From Campylobacteraceae bacterium (GTDB lineage: Bacteria > Campylobacterota > Campylobacteria > Campylobacterales > Campylobacteraceae): a stretch of 16,819 bases of DNA. Shown here piece after piece: positions 1 to 8,532 of the stretch (within the stretch, counting starts at the first letter, position 1; every line of letters begins with the position of its first letter). The notes beneath the pieces are model-generated. The model ran no database searches and was not told the DNA's origin. It saw nothing but the letters and a program-made list of their open reading frames with translations. The position numbers and the translations under genes were made by a program. The DNA lies in the NCBI GenBank assembly GCA_900753405.1, contig CAADYZ010000005.1, forward strand, positions 1 through 16,819, read 5' to 3'.

Positions 1-3000
1 TACTTGAATTAACGCTACCATTACTTACATTTGAGTCAGTGACATTTGTGTTGTTAATGGTTGAGTTATTTACACTTGTGTTAGTCAAATTCGAGTTACT
101 CACATTCGAATTACTCACATTCGAGTTACTCACATTCGCGTCAGTCGCGTTACTCGCATTCACCGTTGAGTTAATCACCGTGTCGTTAGTAAGGTTTGTG
201 TTGTTAAGCGTTGTGTTAATCAGCAAGCTTCGGTCGATGACCGCGTTGCTAGTGACATTCTCCACGCCGCAAAGCCTCAAAAACGCACCGCCGATCACAG
301 TACTATTCACCACGCTGATGCTCACATTCCCACTGCTGCCAACATCCTGTCCATTAATGGAAGCGTTGTTACCCTTAATGTCTGTGCCTTGTGCCGTAGC
401 GTTCGCCGCGTAAGCCACGCAGATGTGTCCGTAAATGGTCGAGTTGATGACGCTTACGCTGTTGTTCTCAGCCGTCCCGTTCCCCGCGTAACCACCGATC
501 ACCGCCACGCCGTCAAGCGAAGTAACATTCGTCACACTTGCATTCACACTCGTGCTAGAAACGCCGATTGTCGAGTTGTTGATGACAACCTTATTCCCGC
601 TCGCACTTCCGTTCGCCGCCCAGCCGCCGACAACCACGCCCGTGACGGTCGAGTTTTGCACGGTCACGCTGTTGTTTTTCGCACTTCCGTTCTCCGTCCA
701 GCCGCCAACCACGCTTGCGTTAAAATTCACGCCGCCGTTAGTGAAATTCCCACTCACACTAACATTTTTTAGCACCACGCTGTTGTTCTCAGCTGTGCCG
801 TTTTTTGCGTAACCGCCAAGCGCGCCACCTGTCAAATTCGAATTTGACCCATTCACAAAGTTGTTAGTTACATTCCCAGTGACATTCGACCAGCCGCCAA
901 CTACCGAGACAAGCTTTGAGCTTTCGTTAAAGGTAACATTGTTGTTACTCACATTCCCGCTCGTGTTTGCAAACCCGCCGTAGATGATGTTTTTGTCTGT
1001 CTGGTTAGCAACCCCGCTTAACGCAACCGCATTGCCTTTCACCGCCCCGCTCGTAGCGTAACCGCCAAACACATTCCCGATCATCGCCGCTTTGTTGAGC
1101 CAAACTTGATTCTCACTTGCACTTCCACTAACCGCGTAACCACCATACACACTGCCACTTCCATTAACCGCCGTGCTAGTAAAATTCACAATGTTTTTCA
1201 CCGCGTCACCGCTTGTGTTAGCGTAACCGCCGTAGATGTGCCCTCTTGTCTGCGAGTTAGTCGCCCCAGTTGAAGTGATGTTGTTTTCACTTGCGTTGCC
1301 ATTAACCGCGTAACCGCCGTAGATGTGTCCTGTTTGTTTGATCTCAGTTAAAACAACCTTGTTCCCACTCGCGTTACCGCCCTTTGTGTAACCGCCGTAA
1401 ATCGACTTAGTAGTGTTTTGCGTAGAATTATTAAAACTTACCGAGTTGTTAGTCGCGTTACCTGTCACATTCACAAAGCCGCCGTAAAGGTTTTGCGTTT
1501 GTGCTTTTGCGTTAGTGACAGTCACTGAGTTGTTAGTTGCGTTACCAGTTTGATTAACCACACCACCATACACATCCCCGCCGCCGCTAACGGTTGCGTT
1601 TTCGTAGGTTACTGAGTTGTTTGTCGCGTTACCTGTCACATTCACAAAGCCGCCGTGGATGTGCCCTGAGGTGTTTGCGCCAGTGACGATGATTTTATTT
1701 TCCTTAGCCTCACCATTGTTTGAGTAACCGCCGTAGAGGTAGTTACCTTTTGCGCCAGTTGTGATGTTGATCACATTTTTATTTGCCTCGCCTTTTTGCG
1801 TGTAGCCACCGTAAGTTGGGTATTGGTGGTTAAGGTTTGTCTTGTTTGCAAGACTGATCGTGTTTTCACTTGCGTTACCATCTTGCGTGTAGCCGCCGTA
1901 AGCAAACGACTTGTCATTCACAGCGCCAGTCTTAACAGTCACATTCGAAAGTGTGAGGTTGTTGCCAACTGCGTTACCGCTTTGATTCACATAGCCTCCG
2001 TAGAAAAGCACACCATTGTCGTTGCCTTGCTGATCGGTATAACCCTTCTCTCCAACAAAATTCGACACAACCAGCGAGTTTTTAGTCGCATTCCCCTTGT
2101 TTGAGTAACCACCATACCAGCTTTGGTTTGAGATTTTAGTGATTTTAAGCCCTGAGATCTCAACGCTGTTCTCACTCGCATTCACGCCGTAGCCACCATA
2201 GATATTTCTTACCGCAGTTTCGTTTTTCACGCTAACTTTGTTTTTACTCGCCGTGCCGTTTGCCGCAAAACCGCCGTAAAGGTAGTTTGTGATGCTGTTT
2301 GAGCCAAGAAGTGTAACCGTGTTTTCACTAGCACTTGCATTCACCGAGTAACCGCCGTAAGCAAAGCCCTTCACACTCGTGTTTTCAAGCTCGATTTTGT
2401 TTCCAGTCGAGTTGTTCCCAGCGTAGCCACCAACAAGCGAGCCTTTCTCCAACGCCCAAGTCGTGTTAGAGACATTCAGCGTGTTCTCAGTGCCTGTTAA
2501 ATTCGTGTGGCTCAAAAAGACTGTGTTGTTTTGCGCTGTGCCGTTTAACGCAAGTCCGCCAACGATCGCACCGCCAACTTTGTATGCCCCCTGAGCGCTA
2601 AAACCTGAGACATTCACCGAGTTGTTTTTCGCAAGCTCCAAACCAAAACCGCCGATCACACTGCCATTTACGCTGTAAGCCGTGTTGTTTGTGACTTTTG
2701 CATTCACCGAGTTGTTTTCACTCACCGCGCCGTAACCGCCGATGACATTACCTTTGGTGATGACCGTGTCTTTTTCAGTGCCGCCAACTTTGCTTGAAGT
2801 GTTCGCACCACCTTTGATGTTGATGTTGCTTAAAATGACTTTGTTTCCAGCTGCAAAACCAGTTGCGTTTGCAGTGCCTTTTGTGTCTGTCGAGCTGTTC
2901 GCGTTCGTGTTACCACCAAACACATCCCCTCCCACAGCTGAGACATTCTCCAAACTCACAGTGTTGTTTGTCGAGTTGCCGCTAACACCCCAACCGCCGA

Positions 3001-6000
3001 TCGCACTTGAATTAATCACCCCGCCGACCATCTGCACTGTGTTAAAAGCCGCATCCACCGCACCGTAACCGCCGATGACCAAGCCGCCGCCGTTGTAGAT
3101 GGTAATGTTACTTGCGTTGTCAAGCGTAATGTTTGTCATTTTTTTACTAACATTCACATTAGTTAAATTCACAAAGTTGCCAGACGCGTTTCCAGCTAGA
3201 CCCGCACCGCCGATGACCGCACTTCCGACTTCGATTAGCTTCGTTGAGTCGTTACCTGCGATCGTCACATTGTTTTGCGCCGCTGTGCCACCTGCGATGC
3301 CGCCTGCTACGCTACCAGCGATCTTACTTTCGCCCTTTTTGTTGTCAAGTGTCACGCTGTTGTTTAAACTAGCCGCCATACCAAAACCGCCGATGACATT
3401 TCCATAAGTCGCGATGATCTTCCCGTCAGAGCTGATGTTGCCACCACTTTCCGTGCTGACACCGCTGAGCGTAACCGTGTTGTTTAACGCCATTTGGTAA
3501 GAAACCGCAGTCGTGTTTTTCGCCACGCCGCCGTAGATGTTTCCGCCAACCTTGCTAACATTGTCAAGCTTAACTGTGTTGTTAAACGCCGCTCCGTCCG
3601 TTGTGTAACCGCCCACGACCGAGCCAGCCAAGTTGCCGTTTGCAAAAACAACTTGGTTAAGCCCCGCACTTTGGTTAGTCGAGTTTTGCGAGTAACCGCC
3701 GATGAGCGAACCGCCCGCACTAAACTTGCCGTCAGGCAGCGTGCCGTCTTGCGTTTCGTTACCGCGGTAGAAAGTAAGCTCCTTCGTCTTGCCCGTGACA
3801 TTCACTCCGCTTAGATTTACGATATTGCTAAGAACACTTCCGTTAAACGCCGCGCCGCCCAAAACCGCACCATTTACTTTGGTGATGTTTTTGCCGTTTG
3901 TTGTTGTTTTACCCACAACTGTTACATTATTCCCCGTTACATTCCCCCAAAAACTCGCACCGCCAACAAGGCTACCGCCGATGTTTGAAGTCGTCTCTGT
4001 CGTGTCGTTAATGGTCACATTGTTTTTCGCCGCACCTTCGCTACCAGCGTAACCGCCGATGACATTTCCCTCCGTGTCAAACGGGATTTTAAGCAAGGTG
4101 TAGTTTTTCGCACCAGTCGTTGTAACGCCGTCAAGTTTAATGACATTTTCGTCCGCCCTACTTGCAAGCTTGCTAATACCTACGAACTCTAATTTTCCGC
4201 TTCCGTCAGTCGCGTTTTGAAAAGTCGCACCACTCGCGTTGATCGCAAAACCGCCGTAGATGTTACCGCCGACACTAGTTGCGTTGATGGTTACATTATT
4301 CTTCGTTGCATTCCCCGTAAGCACACCACCGCCGATGACCGAACCTGAGGTGTTTGAGTTGGTGATCGTAACTGCATTTTCAGTCGCCGTCACATTGCCG
4401 TAGCCAAGACCACCACCGATCGTTCCGCCAACTTCAAATTTGAAATTGTCATTTTGCGCAAAGCTTGTGATGTTGCTAGTGCCTGTTAAGTTGGTGTTGT
4501 TGATGACAACTGAGTTCTTTTTCACTTCGGTGCTGTTTGGATTAGTTGTCCCATTCAAAAATTTATCAGGTCTGTACGCCAAGCCGCCAAACACACCGCC
4601 ACTGACATTCACCTGCCCGTCTTTCCCCTCGATCCCAACTTCGTTTCCAGTCGCATTCCCGCCAAAGCTGCCGCCGCCCACAACCGTGCCATTTACAAAC
4701 GAGTTGTTTGAGACATTCACAATGTTTTTGTTCGCGCCCAAACTGCCGCCGATCCCGCCAAAGACATTTCCCTCCGTTGTGTAGGCGTCTCCTGAAAGTG
4801 GGTCGGTTGAGATGTTCGCGCCACCTTTGATGCTCGTGTGGTTAAGCACGACTCTGTTCTCACTCGCCCCACTAGGCAGCCACATCACCGCCCCCGCCTC
4901 CGCACCAAAGACATTACCGCCATACACAAGTCCGTCTGAGGTGACATTACTAAGATTAACGAGGTTGCCACTTGCGTTGCCGATGTCGCCCACGCCACCG
5001 CCGGTGATGAGGTTTGCTGCGTTTGAGTGGTTGAGCTCAACTGTGTTGTTAAGTGCGTTGCCTCTCACCGCAAAACCGCCCATCACCGCTCCGCCAACGC
5101 GGTAGATCATCTTATTCACCGCAAAAAACGAAACAAACGGGTTACTTCCAGTAACATTTAAGTGACTAGCTCTAACGATGTTGCCGCTTACGCCTAAACT
5201 TGCGTTTGGCATAGCAAGCACGCGTGGAACTGATGGAACTGAGGTAGTACTCATATTTATATTAGCCGAGTCGTTACCACTAAGCCCTCCAAACACACCC
5301 GCCGCAACTGTGACATTGTCAAGCGTAACCGTGTTGTTTCTACTTTGGTTAATAGTACTCACACCGCCGATGACACTTCCGCCAACGGTGCTACTTGCGT
5401 TGATCGTTACATTGTTAAAAGTCGCGTTTCCACCTTGCGTTGAGTCTAAGTAGGTGTAACCCAAAAGCTGAGTTTTGTTGCTTGCGTTGTAAAGCGGCGC
5501 AACCATAGTCCCCGACCCGCCAAAACCGCCGATCGCGTTTGCGATGATAGTCGAATTTGAGATGTTAAGGGTGTTTTGCTCTGCTGAGCCGTTTTGCGCA
5601 AAACCACCAACTACCTCCGCCCTTGCGTCACCAGCCGTTGAACCTAAAAACTTATTACCTAGCGTAGTAAAATTATCATTAGGAGTAACATTTATGATTT
5701 TGCCACTTTTGTTTAATATATAGGTTTTGTTTTTTGTTTGATTAAATAAAATATCATTAGCAAAGGTTGGATTGTTATTTAAAAAGAAATTTAATTCCTC
5801 TTCGTTCGAAATGTTTAATCCATTAGGGGCAATTCTGTTAAGAGTTATAAATAGAGTTGAATTATTAATTCTACTAATAAACTCGCCAAGTGAAACACTA
5901 CTATTTAACGAATCCTTCATATCAATTGTCGAGCCAGAGATGACCACGCTGTTGTTTTTCACAACCTGCCCGCCATTGTCAAAGTCGCCGATGTAACCGC

Positions 6001-7390
6001 CACTGACAATGCCGTATTTGACATTCTCGTCTTTGTCGCTGCTTGAAGAGAGGTTGATAGTCGCATTCTTCATCACCAGCGAGTTGTTTTCCAAAGGTTG
6101 TTGATTTTGGTGCGCAAACCCACCTGTGATGTGAAACTGCGCAATCGTGTCGTTTGCGGCTTTTGTCGCGTTGATCTTCGTGTTTTCGATGGTAACCGTG
6201 TTGTTTCCTACTTGTCCTGCTCCACTTGTAAAACCGCCCGTCACGCCTCCGTAAATTCCGTATTCCACCGTGTTGTTTCCAACCGTGTAGTTCAGGCTTG
6301 CGAGTTTAGTTGCGTTGATGCTAAGATTTGAGTTATTGACACTAACGATGTTGCGTTTAATACCGCCTGTAATGTTGCTATTATTTAAATTCGTTATACG
6401 AAATCCACCAGAAATAATCCCGCCCACATAAGAATTATTAATTCTAACAATATTATTAGTATTATACGCATTACCGTGTTCGACAATCTCGTGGTTTGTG
6501 TAACCACCAAAAACATTTTTGCTAATGTTAGCAAACTTAATCGTCACATTATTACTGTCTGCTTTTTTCTGACCATAACCACCATACACACTGCCTGAGA
6601 TGTTGCTACTGCCTGTGATATTAACAATATTATTTTGCACTGTCGCAGTTGTCAAATTCAACGCCACACCACCATACACACTGCCATCACCAGTTAAGTT
6701 ACCAGCAAAACTAGTTGAATTCCATCCAGCCCCACTAGCTGTGACATTAGAGTTGTTGATGACAACTGAGTTATTGCTCTGTTTGCTATCTGAAAAATTG
6801 TTTCCAACCACATCACCAGAGATGTTTTTACCTTCGCAGGTGATGTTGATATTGCTTGTGCTTTTTGTATTAACTTGGCACTCAGTTGTGAAATTCCCCG
6901 CACTCGCCACGCTACCAACCGCACTAAGTGCCGCCGCCGCGACAACAACCCTCTTTGACAACCCGCCAAACCCCTCACCACCAAAAAGCCCATTACCAGC
7001 CGACTCGCCGCCAACCAACCCGCTTGCACTCACGCGCCCGCTAGCGCCATTTGCCGCGCCGTTTGTAGCGTTTGTAGCGTTTGCCGCGCGACTCGCCGCC
7101 GCCTTGCTAACCCGCAACCCGCCGTTTGCTGCCCTAAGCCCGCTAGCTTTGACCTCGTCCGCCGCCGCGACCTCACCAGCCGCCTCGCCAAGCCTCTTGC
7201 CGCCAAAGCTCTTTGACGCACTCTTTGCAAGCTGCTTGCTAGACTCGATCCTAGCCTCCGCTTTCGCGCTCTTTTTCGCGCGTCCCGTCTCAAAAAGGCT
7301 CGCCTCTTCGCTGTGCTTTGCGCCGCTTAACGCCTCAGCGAGCTTCGCCCCTTTTTTGACCTCGTTTTCAAACGCATTTTTTTGCGCCAA
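1..7390 (-). CDS. Giant beta-helix repeat surface protein (autotransporter-type adhesin), C-terminus beyond window
   Basis: A single minus-strand frame, with codons in register with positions 2-4, stays open from 7510 down to position 1. That is about 2,460 codons from the start used here, and no stop lies in the window. The order is: an Ala/Lys/Ser-rich N-terminal segment of about 145 residues; a signal-like stretch SKRVVVAAAALSAVGSVASA (about 6898-6958); then some 55-60 degenerate repeats of about 20-40 residues with the core YGGYxxNGNAxxNxVxI; then pentapeptide-like repeats at the left edge. Asn, Ser, Thr, Val and Gly dominate, and Cys is rare. This matches right-handed beta-helix passengers of large type V (autotransporter) adhesins; the membrane barrel expected at the C-terminus would lie outside the window. 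The start is uncertain: the frame has no ATG. TTG at 7390 is used here; TTG at 6961, just before the signal-like stretch, is the main alternative. An adhesive or surface role is inferred from the architecture only. Confidence 0.85.
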   Translation of the reverse strand, partial: MAQKNAFENEVKKGAKLAEALSGAKHSEEASLFETGRAKKSAKAEARIESSKQLAKSASKSFGGKRLGEAAGEVAAADEVKASGLRAANGGLRVSKAAASRAANATNATNGAANGASGRVSASGLVGGESAGNGLFGGEGFGGLSKRVVVAAAALSAVGSVASAGNFTTECQVNTKSTSNINITCEGKNISGDVVGNNFSDSKQSNNSVVINNSNVTASGAGWNSTSFAGNLTGDGSVYGGVALNLTTATVQNNIVNITGSSNISGSVYGGYGQKKADSNNVTIKFANISKNVFGGYTNHEIVEHGNAYNTNNIVRINNSYVGGIISGGFRITNLNNSNITGGIKRNIVSVNNSNLSINATKLASLNYTVGNNTVEYGIYGGVTGGFTSGAGQVGNNTVTIENTKINATKAANDTIAQFHITGGFAHQNQQPLENNSLVMKNATINLSSSSDKDENVKYGIVSGGYIGDFDNGGQVVKNNSVVISGSTIDMKDSLNSSVSLGEFISRINNSTLFITLNRIAPNGLNISNEEELNFFLNNNPTFANDILFNQTKNKTYILNKSGKIINVTPNDNFTTLGNKFLGSTAGDARAEVVGGFAQNGSAEQNTLNISNSTIIANAIGGFGGSGTMVAPLYNASNKTQLLGYTYLDSTQGGNATFNNVTINASSTVGGSVIGGVSTINQSRNNTVTLDNVTVAAGVFGGLSGNDSANINMSTTSVPSVPRVLAMPNASLGVSGNIVRASHLNVTGSNPFVSFFAVNKMIYRVGGAVMGGFAVRGNALNNTVELNHSNAANLITGGGVGDIGNASGNLVNLSNVTSDGLVYGGNVFGAEAGAVMWLPSGASENRVVLNHTSIKGGANISTDPLSGDAYTTEGNVFGGIGGSLGANKNIVNVSNNSFVNGTVVGGGSFGGNATGNEVGIEGKDGQVNVSGGVFGGLAYRPDKFLNGTTNPNSTEVKKNSVVINNTNLTGTSNITSFAQNDNFKFEVGGTIGGGLGYGNVTATENAVTITNSNTSGSVIGGGVLTGNATKNNVTINATSVGGNIYGGFAINASGATFQNATDGSGKLEFVGISKLASRADENVIKLDGVTTTGAKNYTLLKIPFDTEGNVIGGYAGSEGAAKNNVTINDTTETTSNIGGSLVGGASFWGNVTGNNVTVVGKTTTNGKNITKVNGAVLGGAAFNGSVLSNIVNLSGVNVTGKTKELTFYRGNETQDGTLPDGKFSAGGSLIGGYSQNSTNQSAGLNQVVFANGNLAGSVVGGYTTDGAAFNNTVKLDNVSKVGGNIYGGVAKNTTAVSYQMALNNTVTLSGVSTESGGNISSDGKIIATYGNVIGGFGMAASLNNSVTLDNKKGESKIAGSVAGGIAGGTAAQNNVTIAGNDSTKLIEVGSAVIGGAGLAGNASGNFVNLTNVNVSKKMTNITLDNASNITIYNGGGLVIGGYGAVDAAFNTVQMVGGVINSSAIGGWGVSGNSTNNTVSLENVSAVGGDVFGGNTNANSSTDTKGTANATGFAAGNKVILSNINIKGGANTSSKVGGTEKDTVITKGNVIGGYGAVSENNSVNAKVTNNTAYSVNGSVIGGFGLELAKNNSVNVSGFSAQGAYKVGGAIVGGLALNGTAQNNTVFLSHTNLTGTENTLNVSNTTWALEKGSLVGGYAGNNSTGNKIELENTSVKGFAYGGYSVNASASENTVTLLGSNSITNYLYGGFAANGTASKNKVSVKNETAVRNIYGGYGVNASENSVEISGLKITKISNQSWYGGYSNKGNATKNSLVVSNFVGEKGYTDQQGNDNGVLFYGGYVNQSGNAVGNNLTLSNVTVKTGAVNDKSFAYGGYTQDGNASENTISLANKTNLNHQYPTYGGYTQKGEANKNVINITTGAKGNYLYGGYSNNGEAKENKIIVTGANTSGHIHGGFVNVTGNATNNSVTYENATVSGGGDVYGGVVNQTGNATNNSVTVTNAKAQTQNLYGGFVNVTGNATNNSVSFNNSTQNTTKSIYGGYTKGGNASGNKVVLTEIKQTGHIYGGYAVNGNASENNITSTGATNSQTRGHIYGGYANTSGDAVKNIVNFTSTAVNGSGSVYGGYAVSGSASENQVWLNKAAMIGNVFGGYATSGAVKGNAVALSGVANQTDKNIIYGGFANTSGNVSNNNVTFNESSKLVSVVGGWSNVTGNVTNNFVNGSNSNLTGGALGGYAKNGTAENNSVVLKNVSVSGNFTNGGVNFNASVVGGWTENGSAKNNSVTVQNSTVTGVVVGGWAANGSASGNKVVINNSTIGVSSTSVNASVTNVTSLDGVAVIGGYAGNGTAENNSVSVINSTIYGHICVAYAANATAQGTDIKGNNASINGQDVGSSGNVSISVVNSTVIGGAFLRLCGVENVTSNAVIDRSLLINTTLNNTNLTNDTVINSTVNASNATDANVSNSNVSNSNVSNSNLTNTSVNNSTINNTNVTDSNVSNGSVNSS
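2..223 (-). repeat. Pentapeptide-like repeat segment at the truncated end of the giant gene
   Basis: Here the 20-40 residue pattern gives way to about 14 consecutive five-residue units with a central aliphatic residue, for example SNVSN, SNLTN, TSVNN, STINN and TNVTD. At DNA level this is a 15-bp tandem period (attcgagttactcac and variants), clearest around 80-150. The classical pentapeptide repeat A(D/N)LXX also forms a right-handed helical stack, so the segment could continue the helix with a smaller coil. The array runs off the window edge. Confidence 0.7.
290..6770 (-). repeat. Array of about 55-60 GGY/GGF beta-helix repeats within the giant gene
   Basis: The translated passenger repeats a pattern of a hydrophobic residue, x, GG, an aromatic or small residue, a short Asn/Gly/Ala turn, then NN-S/T-V-x-I/V. 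The part encoded at about 550-2600 is the most regular, with many copies of IYGGY, VYGGY and LYGGF. The N-terminal half (about 2600-6600) is looser and uses VIGGF, VFGGL, VVGGG and similar cores. The plus strand shows the matching DNA pattern: recurring blocks such as gttgttctcactcgc followed by aaccgccgta. Unit length varies, so this is an array of diverged repeats and not a clean tandem array. Confidence 0.85.
1452..1656 (-). repeat. Pair of identical 34-bp direct repeats inside the giant gene
   Basis: Positions 1452-1485 and 1623-1656 are identical over 34 bases, and the match extends upstream with only two mismatches. The offset is 171 bp, or 57 codons, so recombination between the copies would delete or duplicate repeats without breaking the frame. 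Confidence 0.75.
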
Positions 7391-7510
7391 CTTCTCGCTT
7401 TGAAGCTCAACTAACTTCTCACTTAACTTCTTGCCGGCTTTTGTGGTTTTTGGTGTTTTGGGTTGGGGGCGTTTTTGGCTCTTTTTCGCAACTTTTTTGT
7501 AACTTTTGCT

Positions 7511-7985
7511 TTAAAAATCTTAATTGTTTCACACAAAATTTTTGCCCTTTTTCTCACTCTGTTTTTGTGTCAATTTTGCCATTTTTTTAGTTGTGTTTTG
7601 TTGCAAAATTTTTACATCTTTTTGGTTTTATTTTTTAAAAATTTTTTACCATTTTTAACGCTTCGTTTTTGACAAAAATTTTCGCCAAATTTCCACCCCT
7701 TTTTCACCCTCGCTTTTAAGCCAATTTTTTACAAAATTTCCACCCAACTTTTTGCAATTTTTTACAAAATTTTTCACCCCAAATTTTTACCTTTTCCAAC
7801 CTCATTTTTAAAAAAAGTTGCAAAAATTTTACCCTCTTTTGTTTTGCAAAAACGCTTTTTTCTAAAACTCTGTTTTTACAATTTGTGCAAAAAATTCTAT
7901 TTCTAAATCGCATTAAATAATACTTCGCCTACACTTCTGTCGCCGCAAACATAGCCGCGCGATATAATTCGCCTGATTTAAATCC
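7511..7985. other. AT-rich, low-complexity region upstream of the giant gene
   Basis: The minus frame of the giant gene closes at a TAA (7511-7513), with further in-frame stops just upstream. The block is dominated by T-runs on the plus strand (A-runs on the minus strand). Its short open frames are Lys/Phe-rich and look like products of base composition. An ATG at 7582 lies in the giant gene's frame but reaches a stop after 17 codons. I see no convincing gene here; it probably holds the leader and promoter of the giant gene. Confidence 0.5.
7826..7831 (-). promoter_or_regulatory. Candidate -10 box (TAAAAT) upstream of the giant gene
   Basis: On the minus strand this reads GGGTAAAATT, resembling the GGTAAAATC found before the tRNA and near rpsL. 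It is followed by a long A-rich leader of more than 400 nt to the candidate TTG start. In such AT-rich DNA a chance match is quite possible. Confidence 0.3.
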
Positions 7986-8025
7986 AAAAACTCGCTATGC
8001 GATTGTAAAAAAAATATTTCACCTA

Positions 8026-8079
8026 CACTTTTGCGAACGCAAAAGTGCTTAAATTTTCAAAGCAACGCTTTGAAAATTT
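8026..8079. repeat. Double-hairpin intergenic repeat, copy A
   Basis: Two perfect stem-loops lie 3 nt apart. HP1 (8026-8047) has a 10-bp stem cacttttgcg/cgcaaaagtg with a 2-nt loop. HP2 (8051-8079) has a 13-bp stem aaattttcaaagc/gctttgaaaattt with loop aac. The flank ttcacctac just left of HP1 is shared with copies B and C. Confidence 0.85.
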
Positions 8080-8204
8080 TACTCCGCAACTTTCACTTAC
8101 CAAACTCGCAAAAATATCAAATCAAATTTGAAACTAGGCAAATTTTCAAACCAAATTTGGTTTTTGCAATTTTAAATTTTCAGAGACTTTGCGAAGTCAA
8201 GTAA

Positions 8205-8340
8205 TTTCAAAGGCGGACTTGTGGGGCTTGAATTGCGAAGTCGCTCCCCTTATCCCCCTTTTATAATCCCCCAATCCCCCGACAACGCTTTCAAGGTTGA
8301 GTAAAAACCAAATTTGGTTTTTACGATTGATTTAATATCT
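8205..8340 (-). repeat. G-quadruplex-bearing intergenic repeat, copy A (inverted relative to B and C)
   Basis: This element of about 135 bp recurs, in opposite orientation, at 8533-8678 and 10810-10943. It contains a conserved block of about 40 bp starting tttcaaaggcggacttgtgg, then four C-runs (8246-8249, 8254-8258, 8268-8272, 8276-8280) that make a G-quadruplex motif on the minus strand with loops of 3, 9 and 4 nt. It ends in a perfect 24-bp palindrome at 8301-8324. Confidence 0.8.
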
Positions 8341-8530
8341 AAATCCGAAAATTTTTTCAATCACTCAAAATGACAATCCGCAAAACTTGTTTTGCGTTGA
8401 AAAAATGTTTTCACCTACACTTTTGCGAACGCAAAAGTGCTTAAAATTCAAGGCTTTGCCTTGAATTTTCCCGCCGTAACTCGAACAACCAAAAAACCCA
8501 AAATGTCAAAATCAAATTTGATTTTCAAAA
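8340..8530 (-). repeat. Triple-hairpin intergenic repeat unit, copy B (minus orientation)
   Basis: This unit of about 190 bp matches 16605-16797 in reverse complement along nearly its whole length. It holds HP3 at 8379-8396 (8-bp stem cgcaaaac/gttttgcg), HP1 at 8418-8439 (10-bp stem, loop aa) and HP2 at 8443-8469 (12-bp stem aaaattcaaggc/gccttgaatttt, loop ttt). The HP2 stem differs from copy A by paired changes that keep base pairing. Confidence 0.8.
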
Positions 8531-8532
8531 TG

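Noticed and set aside
550..2600. Regularly spaced repeats resembling a CRISPR array
   Set aside because: Units are degenerate, in one reading frame and of variable length, and the 'spacers' are also coding repeats. No cas genes are present.
6600..7403. A long plus-strand open frame (267 codons) opposite the start of the giant gene, and many shorter plus-strand frames across 39-6331
   Set aside because: They are antisense to a far better coding frame and merely mirror its repeated codons, giving Pro/Thr/Leu-rich nonsense without domains or ribosome binding sites.
7463..7913. Short Lys/Phe-rich open frames upstream of the giant gene (7463-7672 plus, 7716-7913 minus)
   Set aside because: Composition follows the A/T runs, with no start signals or recognisable domain.
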